A DNA stretch of 43,180 bases. It comes from [Flexibacter] sp. ATCC 35208. GTDB lineage: Bacteria > Bacteroidota > Bacteroidia > Chitinophagales > Chitinophagaceae. This document shows positions 1 to 8,712 of this stretch, piece after piece (the first letter of the stretch is position 1; every line of letters starts with the position of its first letter). The notes below the pieces were generated by a model. It had not been told where the DNA came from. It worked only from the letters and a program-made list of their open reading frames with translations, and ran no database searches. The stretch is taken from positions 1-43,180 of the forward strand of contig NZ_MTKN01000069.1 of the NCBI RefSeq assembly GCF_001975825.1, written 5' to 3'. The translations under genes were made by a program, and so were the position numbers.

Positions 1-138
1 CTTTCTTCCTACTCGATTTTTGGCTTATTTCAGTAATGGCTTACTACAAAATTTTTACGGGCATAATGGGATGGATACATATATTTCAAAAGCCTGCAAA
101 TTAACAGCCTGATTCAAAACTCCCCAAATCCAACCTTC

Positions 139-987
139 TCATTTCAATATCAGCACCGGCACCTTCGCATTCCTGCATATCGCCTCACTAATACTCTTAT
201 TCGTCAAATAATACAGGAAACTGTGTTTCCCCGGCAATGAAATGATCAACTGAAAATCATTTACATTCGTATACTTTATAATCCCATCAATAATATTCTT
301 CTCATTACTATAATTAATGTCATGCTTAAAGTTCTGCAGATAACTATGCAGATGCGCCTCCAGGTTTTTAAAATTCTCATCCGGATTTATATATCGCTCT
401 TTCGCATCCACATTCAGCACATGTAACTGTATTTCCTTCGCCATCGCAGAATCCTTTGGGTCATTCAGTTTCGCCAGATTTCCCATCATCCTGTAATCAC
501 AAGGCAGCAACACATCATTGATTGGACGGAAACTATAATGAGAAGGAACCACCAATACCCGAACAGGAGAGATCTTTGCTATACTGATAATATTCCCCGC
601 TATAAAACTGTTACTATTTGACTGGCAACTATCACTACCCAGCAGCACCATATCCACACTTTCCTCCCTGATCGTTTCATTAATAGCCCTTAACAAAGGC
701 GCCTCACTCACCGCCGTCAGAACCGCCATATCATCTTCCATCCTGGCACTGAGCTCATCCGCCATATGATCCAGTTTCTCCGTACTCTCTTTCCGTTCCT
801 GCCACCTGAAATCCTGGCTTACTGGCGCATATTCCGCAGATACTGCGATATTGTCAAAAACTGTATCATAAAAGGTCTTTAACAAAATAATCCGATCGTA
901 TCCAAACCGGTGTGCCCACTCACTTGCAAAACGAATCGTATTTTCATTTGTAGCCGTGAAATCAACAGGAATAAGCATCGTTTTCAT
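139..987 (-). CDS. Universal stress protein, tandem UspA domains
   Basis: A 282-residue cytoplasmic protein with two UspA-like halves. The first (about residues 1-148) opens with MKTMLIPVDFTATNENTIRF, the usual first strand and helix, and closes with the strand VRVLVVP after a GSDS...FIAGNI segment in the place of the family's nucleotide-binding loop. The second half (about 150-282) starts at INDVLLPCDY and ends with KVPVLILK. Two-domain Usp proteins near 280 residues are common in Bacteroidota and are linked to stress and redox survival; ligand and trigger cannot be read from sequence. The classical G-x2-G-x9-G-[ST] ATP loop is imperfect in both halves, so ATP binding is uncertain. It stands alone; the next gene is divergent. 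Confidence 0.88.
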   Translation of the reverse strand: MKTMLIPVDFTATNENTIRFASEWAHRFGYDRIILLKTFYDTVFDNIAVSAEYAPVSQDFRWQERKESTEKLDHMADELSARMEDDMAVLTAVSEAPLLRAINETIREESVDMVLLGSDSCQSNSNSFIAGNIISIAKISPVRVLVVPSHYSFRPINDVLLPCDYRMMGNLAKLNDPKDSAMAKEIQLHVLNVDAKERYINPDENFKNLEAHLHSYLQNFKHDINYSNEKNIIDGIIKYTNVNDFQLIISLPGKHSFLYYLTNKSISEAICRNAKVPVLILK

Positions 988-1150
988 AATACAAAATTTT
1001 GATCATTCAATTAAGGCTTCAGCCTTATACGTTGTAATAAATTTAAGCAAAAAGCGTGCGGAGGAATATGATTTTAATCGTTAAAACAGCTGTAAACAAT
1101 CAGTGGAATCTTCTATCTAAATTTACATTATTTTTAGCCTGCCTCAACAA

Positions 1151-1187
1151 TTTTTTCATGTGAAAAAAGTTAAACATTGTTTAACTT
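1151..1187. promoter_or_regulatory. Candidate operator palindromes upstream of the fructanase gene
   Basis: Two adjacent inverted repeats lie 27-60 bases before the GH32 start codon. The first has arms TTTTTTCA and TGAAAAAA around 2 bases (1151-1168). The second is a perfect 10-bp-arm palindrome, AAGTTAAACA and TGTTTAACTT around a single T (1167-1187). A further short palindrome, GTTTAAAC, follows at 1195-1202. Size and position suit a dimeric repressor or activator site controlling the fructanase; the regulator is not encoded next door. An RNA hairpin in the leader is the alternative. Confidence 0.5.
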
Positions 1188-1213
1188 AACAACCGTTTAA
1201 ACTGTAGCCCGTT

Positions 1214-2620
1214 ATGAAAATATGCCATTTATTATGCTGGCTGTTGCCCATTGCCACCCAGGCCCAGGTAGATACTACCCAGCGTCCTGCCTACCACTTT
1301 ACTGCTGCGAAAAACTGGATCAATGATCCTAACGGCCTGATATATATCAACGGTCAATATCATCTTTATTACCAGTACAATCCATATGATACCAAATGGG
1401 GACATATGAGCTGGGGGCATGCCGTGAGCAAAGACCTCCTGCACTGGAATCACCTGCCTTTAGCCATTCCGGAAATGGTAAAACCTGATACCACCACCTG
1501 GATCTTCTCCGGTTCTGCTGTGCTGGACAAAACCAATACCAGCGGTTTTGGCAAAAACGCCATCGTGGCAATTTACACCGCCGATCAGCCTACCCAGCAA
1601 AAGGAATCCCAGTTCATTGCCTATAGCAATGACGGCGGATTAACCTACCAGCAGTATGTGGGCAACCCGGTGATCGACCTGCATAAAAAGGACTTCCGTG
1701 ACCCGAATGTCATCTGGCTGGAAAAGGAAAAACACTGGTTGATGACAGTCGCGCTACCCCATGAGAAAAAGGTACAGTTTTATACATCCACTGACCTGAA
1801 ACATTGGACATTGCTCAGTGAATTTGGGAATCAGGGCGATACCCGCAAGATATGGGAGTGCCCGTCTCTGACTCCGATGTATGTGGATGGAGACCCTAAA
1901 AAAACTAAATGGTTACTGATGGTTTCCTCCGGCAATCAGGACGGGGAAACCGGGCTACAGTATTTCACCGGGGACTTTGACGGAAAGGAATTCAAAAATG
2001 ATAATGATGCAGCGCATCAACAATTTGTAGACTACGGCCCTACATTTTATGCCGCCATTCCATATAATAATCTGCCTGATGGTAGAAAGACGATGATAGG
2101 ATGGCTCATGCCTTCCAACCAGCCGGCTTATCCATGGACAGGGCAGATGTCTATACCAAGAGATCTTGCATTGAAAACAACCTCTCAGGGCGTGCGGTTA
2201 TTCCAGCAACCTGCGAATGTGATCAAATTACCTGCAGGTAAGTTGGAAAAACAGGATCTGGTAGTCAATGACCAGCCTTTTAAATTACGGCAGTTTGAAA
2301 ATAACACGAACTGGATAGATGTTACTTTTGGAGAAGGTACCGCTACTGCTTATGGCGTAAAATTGCCGCAGGCAGAAATCACTTACCAGCAAGGGGAATT
2401 AGTAATAGCCTGGAAAGATGGAAAGAAGACACTATCTGTACCAAAGGGAGATGTGAGATTACAGGTTTTACAGGATAAATCTTCGGTAGAAGTATTTGTA
2501 AATGGAGGTGCACAGGTGATTACGTTTCTGGTGTACCCTCCTAAAGAGGAACATGAAGTATCCTTATTTGCAAAAGGGGGAAATATAAAAGTAAAAACAC
2601 TTAAAGTGTGGCAATTATGA
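1214..2620 (+). CDS. GH32 fructan hydrolase (levanase/inulinase/invertase family)
   Basis: A secreted 468-residue beta-fructosidase that would cleave terminal or internal fructosyl bonds of levan, inulin or sucrose. The signal peptide covers about residues 1-17 (LLCWLLPIATQAQ). The five-bladed propeller shows the three family blocks: WINDPNG with nucleophile Asp38, FRDPN with transition-state Asp163, and WECP with acid/base Glu215. The C-terminal 130 residues form the usual beta-sandwich, with SSVEVFVNGGAQVITF near the end. The length is complete for the family. No SusC/SusD or fructokinase gene adjoins it, and the precise fructan cannot be told from sequence. A palindromic candidate operator sits just upstream and a strong terminator just downstream, so it is probably a single-gene transcript. 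Confidence 0.93.
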   Translation: MKICHLLCWLLPIATQAQVDTTQRPAYHFTAAKNWINDPNGLIYINGQYHLYYQYNPYDTKWGHMSWGHAVSKDLLHWNHLPLAIPEMVKPDTTTWIFSGSAVLDKTNTSGFGKNAIVAIYTADQPTQQKESQFIAYSNDGGLTYQQYVGNPVIDLHKKDFRDPNVIWLEKEKHWLMTVALPHEKKVQFYTSTDLKHWTLLSEFGNQGDTRKIWECPSLTPMYVDGDPKKTKWLLMVSSGNQDGETGLQYFTGDFDGKEFKNDNDAAHQQFVDYGPTFYAAIPYNNLPDGRKTMIGWLMPSNQPAYPWTGQMSIPRDLALKTTSQGVRLFQQPANVIKLPAGKLEKQDLVVNDQPFKLRQFENNTNWIDVTFGEGTATAYGVKLPQAEITYQQGELVIAWKDGKKTLSVPKGDVRLQVLQDKSSVEVFVNGGAQVITFLVYPPKEEHEVSLFAKGGNIKVKTLKVWQL

Positions 2621-2621
2621 T

Positions 2622-2673
2622 CATCAACAAGAAACGCTTATGTCGAAAAAGACGTAAGCGTTTTTTGTTGATG
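2622..2673 (+). terminator. Terminator after the fructanase gene
   Basis: An unusually long hairpin starts 2 bases after the stop codon region: a 23-bp stem with only two G-U pairs and a GAAAAA loop. The 3' arm contains TTTTTT. It can also fold on the minus strand, facing the gene remnants downstream. Confidence 0.85.
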
Positions 2674-2691
2674 AGTTCAATATTATTTTAT

Positions 2692-2886
2692 TTACGATTT
2701 CAGGTTCTCATTCATTTTCTGCACCATTGCCAGTGCCATATCTATCGCCCCGGCGTCAATCCCCTCCACTGACTTATCATACAACCCCGCTACCCACTTA
2801 CCAGCGTACTTCTGTGCAGATCTGTCTGCCGCGTCACAAAGGTCGAGATCAATGCCACCCCAAAGGCCCCCCAGCTGTCGCAACAT
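2692..2886 (-). pseudogene. C-terminal remnant of an unrecognised protein
   Basis: A 64-codon helical open frame (from about MLRQLGGLWGGIDLDLC to KMNENLKS) reads without interruption to a stop just before the terminator hairpin. The same frame stays open upstream across the end of the DUF11 remnant, but no convincing start is present. The text looks like the conserved tail of a globular cytoplasmic enzyme, not part of a secreted DUF11 protein; I do not recognise the family. Most likely a truncated gene whose 5' part was lost and replaced by the neighbouring surface-protein remnant. A genuine small protein starting at 2886 is possible but less likely. Confidence 0.45.
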
Positions 2887-2909
2887 TCCGGAGAAGGCAG
2901 CACCCTGAG

Positions 2910-3674
2910 CTACTCGGTGTTCTTCACGACGATATTGTAGGTGATATAATCATCAATTACATAAGTTCCGTCGGCAGCAGCGGTTTTAGTGATAGTCAGG
3001 TTTCCTTTTGACGCTCTGACAGGCACGCTCGTTACCGTATCGCAGGTACCATATTGCGGATCACATCCGTAAGTAGGTATATTGTTGATACCGTCAGATA
3101 CATATGCCGTGTTGTTGATCCAATCAACGCCATCCAGATTTTCATAAGTTTTAACCTGGAAGGTCACTTCTGTTACGCCGCCAGGAGACAGCTTAGCGAT
3201 AGGGAAGCTCACGATACCGCCAGAGAGTATCCAGCCACTTTCCCAGTTGGTATTGGTTGGGATTTTGTCAGTGATGGTCAATGGTCCGATGGTGGTAGTG
3301 CTGGTATTCCTTACGTAGATCTTTTAGGTGATGATATCACCAGGTTGAACATAACCATCTACATTGTTCGCTGGCAGACTTGCTACTTTCCATGCCTGGA
3401 AGGTAGCTAGGTCATTATCCTTGATGTTGGCAGTAGTGGTGTAGTCAGCGCTCAGCTGGAAGGTGTTTGTACCTCATCGGGTAGTGGTGATGCCGTCTGT
3501 GGCATAATACGCGTAATTGTTTGCAGTTACGCCGGAAGAATTCACCGCCTTTCCCAAAGCTAAGTCTGTAGTACATTGAGCAAATGAGACATCAGTTACG
3601 AAAAATAGCAAAAAAACAACCTTCGATATGCCGGCTAATAACTTGTTTACCAGCAACTTGTTTTGTTCACGCAT
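2910..3674 (-). pseudogene. Degraded DUF11-repeat surface protein
   Basis: The 5' part (3674 to 3474) has a signal peptide (about VVFLLFFVTDVSFAQ) and then reads into a stop near DGITTTR. One frame over, the protein text continues at about 3475 as GTNTFQLSADYTTT...DGYVQPGDIIT, meets an in-frame TAA at about 3323 where the family has Y (ITYKIYVRNT), and continues through a DUF11-type beta-sandwich (LTITDKIP..., then the start of a second module ending VVKNTE). It stops at 2910 inside that second module. So there is one frameshift, one nonsense codon and a lost 3' end. DUF11 proteins are exported adhesin-like proteins; this copy should be non-functional. A sequencing error could explain one lesion but hardly all three. 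Confidence 0.8.
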
Positions 3675-3986
3675 TCTAAAATGTTATGGTACAAAAAGGA
3701 AACACACGGGCGTTTCAGCTCCAATTTTATCCGAACCTGGTTGTAAGGTATAGGGATGTTAGCCTGCGTATTACATTAATTTATAATGTAAAGTTATTGA
3801 ATAAATCCGCTATTTATGACCGATGTGCTGAATTTACCTGGCATTAACAAATGGTACATGATTATCAATGGTATAACAAAGCATTCATGAAAAGCGGGGA
3901 TTCACCAACGGGAATGAAACCATTTTCAAAGAAAAAAGCCTCTGCGAATGCAGAAGCTTTCAAAAAAAACAATATGTAAATCTATA
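3675..3986. other. Non-coding gap between the decayed gene and the permease
   Basis: About 310 bases with no credible reading frame. It holds the upstream region of the decayed DUF11 gene and, at its right end, the permease terminator hairpin. Nothing else stands out. Confidence 0.6.
3932..3960 (-). terminator. Terminator after the MacB/FtsX permease gene
   Basis: Imperfect hairpin AAAGC-CT-CTGC / GCAG-AA-GCTTT with a 4-base loop, followed on the minus strand by a T run. It lies about 27 bases past the permease stop codon. Confidence 0.65.
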
Positions 3987-6395
3987 TCACTCTACTTTCA
4001 AACTTTTCACCGGATTTGCTACTGCCACCCTCAATGTCTGCAAGATAATCATCACACTGGTAAGTATACCTAATGAAAGGATGATCATCATGATTGGTAA
4101 AGCAGTGATTTCCACATGGTATTCGTAACTATTCAACCAATATTGCATCAGGTAATATGCTACGGGACAAGCCACTACGCTCGCCACTATCATTACCGCT
4201 ATAAAATCTTTTATAAACAAACTAATGATACTATTTACTGAAGCCCCCAGTACTTTGCGGATCCCCATTTCCCTCGTACGCTTCTGTACCGTCAGAGACA
4301 CCAAACCGATCACGCCTAGCAACACAATTACCAAAGCCAGCACGGTTGCTGTATACGCTGTCTTCTTCAACTGTAATTCCGTCTGGTACATCTTCGCTAA
4401 ACTATCATCCATGAATTTATATTCAAACGGTGCTCCCGGCATGAGTGCTGCCCATTGCTGGTGTAGCGTTTCAATAGCCTGTGGCACATTTCCGCCTTTC
4501 AGTTTGATCGCAAAATATCTGAAAATATTAAACACCTCTATAGGGAAAAATACCATTGGTTGTATAGATTGCTGCATGGATCCAAAATGAAAATCCTTTG
4601 TCACTCCGGCAATGGTATACGTATCCTGTAGCTCTGTAAATTTCACCTGTTTCCCTACTGCATCTGCGGGATCTTTGTATCCCAATGCCGCTGCCAGTCT
4701 GGTATTGATCACCATTTTATGTACGTCAGTTGGCATTCCTTCCCTGGCTAAAAAAACACCTGCCGCCATGGGTACCTGGAACGTTTTTGCAAAGTGCATA
4801 TCCGTACTCAATTGAAAAGCGGTGATCGCCGAAGTAGCATCGGCACCCAGCGGGAATATACTCAAACTCCCACCATTGTTGCCATTCATGATCTCGTAAG
4901 TTAGCGTCACATCCTTTACGACTGGGCTTTCTGCCAGTTGTTTCCTGATGCCTTCCATCTTTGCCACACCTGCCGGTGACCAGTCTCTCGGTACCTGTGC
5001 ACTAACTACAAATTCTTTGTCATACCCAATTCCTTTACTAAAAAAGAACTGTACCTGCTTTGTCACAATAAACGCTCCGATCAGGACTACTAACGCTGTG
5101 AAGAACTGAAACGCTACCAGCGACTTTCTTAATAGTATATTTTCCTTAACAGACTTTAAACTCCCTTTCAAACTGCTCAATGATGGCAGGGCAGATAATA
5201 CAAACGCCGGATATAATCCAGCAGCCAATCCTATCAGCACGACAAATAATAGCGGATATCCTACAAAATAGACAGGGAACTCACTCAGCGCAGGCAATGG
5301 TTTACCGACCAACTGTGCAAACAAGGGGCCTAGCAACAAATAACAGCCAAATGCCAGCAGGGTTGCGATACAAACAATAATCGTTGACTCAATTAAAAAC
5401 TGCCATACCAGCTGATGCTTTCTTCCGCCCATTACCTTTCTCATACCAATCTCCTTCATCCTTGATCCGGCGCGGCTTACAGATATATTGATAAAATTGA
5501 TCACTGCCATTAATAATATAAACAGCCCAATACCTGACAGGGTAAACAACATCCTTTTCACTAATCCATTATTTTGTTCCAGGTAATTGTCCCGTAAATT
5601 GATGACCTGTGGTGTTAGGTTTGCATATACATTCGGAGGGATATTCTCTTTTAATAGTTTTGAAATAGGGCCGTTTAACTGACTGGGATTTATGCCTGGC
5701 TGCAATTCCACATACCCTACGATGAACATATTTTTCCAGTTATCGATCGTTCGTCCAAAGTAGCTAATGGAACTTTCGGGCAAAATAATTCCGTTACTGT
5801 AGTTGTTAATCAGGTCCGTCACCCCATTATCGCGCGCTACCCTGATCACGGCCGTCAGCATAAAGGGCTGTCTTTGTCCAGCCATATTTTCGATCTCCAC
5901 CGTTTGGCCAATGGCATTGACCGTACCGAAATATTTCTTTGCCACGGGCTCTGTCATGATCATGGAGTTTGGTGTAGACAACGCATTGGTGGGATTACCG
6001 GCCAACACCTTGAATCCAAACATATCCAGCAGGGTACTATCGCCAATCTGCACCTCTTCCTTAAAGTCTTTTTCCTTTCCATGAACGGTGAGCGTCAACC
6101 CATCCCACCTGTAAAAGTTCTTTACCAGCGTGGGATATTGTTCTTTCAGCGCTTTGGGCAAGGCCCCGGAGGTCGCCAGGTCAAACCCCATATTCTTGTC
6201 CTTCCACTTGCTTTTGATCACATACTGCCGGTCTGCATTTTTGAGTTCCGTATTTACCTGCAGCTCATTCCACACATGTGCCATGATCATACCGGTAAAA
6301 GCAATGCCTATGGCAAGCCCGGCAATGTTGAGGATTGCATGAAATCGGTTCTTTTTCATATTCCGCCAGGCAATCAGGATGTAGTTCAATAGCAT
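3987..6395 (-). CDS. MacB/FtsX-family ABC transporter permease
   Basis: An 802-residue inner-membrane protein of the large Bacteroidota FtsX family. Order: one N-terminal membrane helix after the LLNYILIAWRNMKKNRFHA motif, a periplasmic MacB-like domain (about 50-270), three helices with the FtsX core (about 280-420, including EIGMRKVMGGRKHQLVWQF), a second membrane anchor (LRKSLVAFQFFTALVVL), a second periplasmic domain (about 460-670) and a final three-helix FtsX core with the parallel EMGIRKVLGASVNSI. The two EhGhRKVhG coupling motifs are where a MacB-type ATPase would dock. No ATPase gene is adjacent, as is usual for these orphans. I chose ATG at 6395 over an upstream GTG at 6413 because family members begin at this Met. 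Substrate unknown; antimicrobial peptide or lipoprotein export is typical. Confidence 0.9.
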   Translation of the reverse strand: MLLNYILIAWRNMKKNRFHAILNIAGLAIGIAFTGMIMAHVWNELQVNTELKNADRQYVIKSKWKDKNMGFDLATSGALPKALKEQYPTLVKNFYRWDGLTLTVHGKEKDFKEEVQIGDSTLLDMFGFKVLAGNPTNALSTPNSMIMTEPVAKKYFGTVNAIGQTVEIENMAGQRQPFMLTAVIRVARDNGVTDLINNYSNGIILPESSISYFGRTIDNWKNMFIVGYVELQPGINPSQLNGPISKLLKENIPPNVYANLTPQVINLRDNYLEQNNGLVKRMLFTLSGIGLFILLMAVINFINISVSRAGSRMKEIGMRKVMGGRKHQLVWQFLIESTIIVCIATLLAFGCYLLLGPLFAQLVGKPLPALSEFPVYFVGYPLLFVVLIGLAAGLYPAFVLSALPSLSSLKGSLKSVKENILLRKSLVAFQFFTALVVLIGAFIVTKQVQFFFSKGIGYDKEFVVSAQVPRDWSPAGVAKMEGIRKQLAESPVVKDVTLTYEIMNGNNGGSLSIFPLGADATSAITAFQLSTDMHFAKTFQVPMAAGVFLAREGMPTDVHKMVINTRLAAALGYKDPADAVGKQVKFTELQDTYTIAGVTKDFHFGSMQQSIQPMVFFPIEVFNIFRYFAIKLKGGNVPQAIETLHQQWAALMPGAPFEYKFMDDSLAKMYQTELQLKKTAYTATVLALVIVLLGVIGLVSLTVQKRTREMGIRKVLGASVNSIISLFIKDFIAVMIVASVVACPVAYYLMQYWLNSYEYHVEITALPIMMIILSLGILTSVMIILQTLRVAVANPVKSLKVE

Positions 6396-6610
6396 AAAAG
6401 TGGGTTTGGGCACCCAGGTTCAGACAAAGAAAATGCCGTATACCTGCCTTATTGAAAACTAAGCAATTATACTAAGATAAGGGTCGGATATGTTCGCTAA
6501 TGGTACATTATATGTCCGGAAATGGGCAAATCATAGATTGATTATTAATACTTTTTAACATAAATTGCGAAGCGTTTCCGAGAGCGCCAATAAACTTAAT
6601 GTGGTTATGA

Positions 6611-7915
6611 ATGAATAATGTACAAACAGGCCTTAAACGTGTTGTTTTCCCAAACATCATCCATTTCATTAATCGAATATTAAATACCGGGGTACACGAA
6701 GCAAATGGCATTGCACGCAACCGTCAGATCAGAACTGTGAATATAGCCGGGGTTGTTGGAGGAACGGTTTCCCTGATGTTTAGTTTGATCAACACCTGCC
6801 TGGGCAATTACCTGCTTGCACTGATCAATATATGCACGATGGCCTGCCTGTACAGCATGGTGTACTTCAATGAAAAGAAGAAGTACGATCTGGGGCCGAT
6901 GATCACCATGCCTGTCTGTGCATTGCAGTTGTCTGCCAGTGCATTGATCTATAACGACAACATGGAGTTGTACCTGTTGCTGGTGGTATGTCTTTCCCTG
7001 ATACTTCTGAACAATAAATGGGTGATGCTGGCCCTGGGTATTTTCAGTGCCATTCTGTTGGGTGTTACGCACCGTTTGGCCCCACATACCGTCATTCACC
7101 AGGCTACTGAGGCCAGGAGGATCATGAATGCGGTGATCTGGCTCATCATGTTATTGTTCTGCTTATATTATTTTAGGTTGCAGATCATGGCGTATACAAA
7201 GGAGCTGGAAGAATCCAACCGCCAACTGAATGTAGCTAACAAGACCCGCGAGAAACTGATTTCTATTCTGGCTCATGATATGAGTTCGCCGATCAATACG
7301 CTTTTTTTTATGCTGGATCTGTTGCAGGAAGATATGTTGTCGGGTAAGGACTTTGCCGACTCCTCGCGACTGCTCATATTGCAGGCCAAGAACCTGCAGG
7401 AGAATATGGATGGTCTGTTGCAATGGTGTTATACCCAGATGAAAGGAATTGCACCGCAGCCGGTAAATTTTAATCTCGTCGTTTTGATAGAAGAAGTAAT
7501 TACATTTTTACAACCCCAGTTGCAAAAGAAGCATATCCAGTTACAAAATGATATTGCACAATATACCTGTACCATTCATGCGGACCAGGAGCATGTACGC
7601 CTGATTATCCGGAATCTACTGAGCAATGCGATCAAGTTTAGTTATAATGAAGCTACGATTGTTATTAGTATGGAAGACAAGCGTGAAGAAGTGATCATTT
7701 CAGTGGAGGATTTTGGCGTTGGGATTGCGGCCAATATCCAGGAGAAGATCTTTGCAGCGGATAATATTTATTCCACACCGGGTACGGGCAATGAGAAGGG
7801 GATAGGATTGGGGTTGAGTCTTAGCCAGGAGTTTGCGCAGAAGAATAATGGTTTTCTGTCAGTATTGAGTGAAGAGGGGAAAGGGAGTACGTTTAGTTTG
7901 CACCTGCATAAATAA
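6611..7915 (+). CDS. Membrane sensor histidine kinase
   Basis: A 434-residue kinase. About residues 35-190 hold five or six hydrophobic helices with very short loops, so the sensor is probably within the membrane. A short coiled coil (KELEESNRQLNVANKTREKL) leads to the H box ILAHDMSSPIN with His222, then the ATPase domain with N box (LLSNAIKFS), G1 (DFGVGI) and G2 (GIGLGLSLSQEF). All catalytic boxes are present, so it should autophosphorylate. No response regulator gene adjoins; the single-domain regulator at 18.2 kb is about 10 kb away. Ligand unknown. It is divergent from the permease, with about 200 bases between them. Confidence 0.9.
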   Translation: MNNVQTGLKRVVFPNIIHFINRILNTGVHEANGIARNRQIRTVNIAGVVGGTVSLMFSLINTCLGNYLLALINICTMACLYSMVYFNEKKKYDLGPMITMPVCALQLSASALIYNDNMELYLLLVVCLSLILLNNKWVMLALGIFSAILLGVTHRLAPHTVIHQATEARRIMNAVIWLIMLLFCLYYFRLQIMAYTKELEESNRQLNVANKTREKLISILAHDMSSPINTLFFMLDLLQEDMLSGKDFADSSRLLILQAKNLQENMDGLLQWCYTQMKGIAPQPVNFNLVVLIEEVITFLQPQLQKKHIQLQNDIAQYTCTIHADQEHVRLIIRNLLSNAIKFSYNEATIVISMEDKREEVIISVEDFGVGIAANIQEKIFAADNIYSTPGTGNEKGIGLGLSLSQEFAQKNNGFLSVLSEEGKGSTFSLHLHK

Positions 7916-8055
7916 ATTTGCCAGCTTTCTATTGGGGAGAGTGTAGGCTTCGCCAGTACACAAACGAAAATGGCAGATATCTTTAATAGGTATAGGGACC
8001 AGCTAAGACAGACCTTCATTGCTCACGCAATATCTTTTAGCTGATCCCATTATTT

Positions 8056-8493
8056 TTATGCATGTGCGGCAGCTTTCTTCTTGCTGGTAGCACGTTTTGC
8101 GGTAGTTCTTCCGGAGGCTGGTTTTTTAGTCGTAGTTTTTTTAGCGGCAGTCGCCTTTTTAGCCGTCGCTCTTTTTGCAGTTGCTTTTGGAGCTGTGGTC
8201 TTTTTTGCAGCAGTTGCTTTTTTAGGTGCGGCTTTTTTCGCTGTTGCTTTTTTAGCGGTAGTGGTCTTTTTCGTTGTTGTTTTCCTGGTCGTCGTAGCCT
8301 TCTTAGTAGTGCTTGCACCCGCCTTCTTCGGCACTTTCGCACCTTCCTCTCTCGCTTCTGACAATCCTATTGCTATTGCTTGTTTTGGATTCGTTACTTT
8401 TTTGCCACTTCTTCCGCTTTTCAACTTTCCTTCATGCATTTCATGCATTACTTTCTCCACTTTTTCGCCGCTTTTTCTTGAATACTTTGCCAT
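8056..8493 (-). CDS. DUF6496 protein with histone H1-like Lys/Ala/Thr tail
   Basis: A 145-residue strongly basic protein. The first 57 residues (MAKYSRKSGEKVEKVMHEMH...IAIGLSEAREEGAKVPKK) match what is annotated as DUF6496. The remainder is a low-complexity tail of KKAT, KKTT and AKKA units like AlgP and bacterial histone H1-like proteins. Such tails bind DNA non-specifically through charge, so a nucleoid or RNA-associated role is likely but not shown. The opposite strand also stays open across the gene (8081-8515), giving an Ala/Val/Phe-rich shadow that should not be annotated. The tail repeats make length variation by slippage likely. Confidence 0.85.
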   Translation of the reverse strand: MAKYSRKSGEKVEKVMHEMHEGKLKSGRSGKKVTNPKQAIAIGLSEAREEGAKVPKKAGASTTKKATTTRKTTTKKTTTAKKATAKKAAPKKATAAKKTTAPKATAKRATAKKATAAKKTTTKKPASGRTTAKRATSKKKAAAHA

Positions 8494-8712
8494 TGTGAAA
8501 AAATTTAAGGATTAATAAATAACGTATATCGTAATAGGGACGAATACTATGCCAACAGTTATTTATGCATTACAATAAAATCCCTATACTCAATTCTATC
8601 TGTCATTTCCCCCGATGAGTTTACCAGTACTCAGTTTCTTTGTGGGATGTGTCCTTTTTTGCACACACTGTTGTAGAATTTTTATATTTTACGCCCAAAC
8701 CACAACGTCATA

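Noticed and set aside
1..111. Possible C-terminal end of a gene entering from the left edge
   Set aside because: Short open stretches exist in all three plus frames, but none has recognisable protein text, so no gene can be supported.
7997..8044. Terminator for the DUF6496 gene
   Set aside because: CAGCTAA / TTAGCTG arms exist but the loop is over 30 bases and there is no T run.
8081..8515. Long plus-strand open frame opposite the DUF6496 gene
   Set aside because: It is the antisense of a Lys/Ala/Thr-rich repeat; the resulting Val/Phe/Ala protein has no family features, and the minus-strand gene has a recognisable N-terminal domain.
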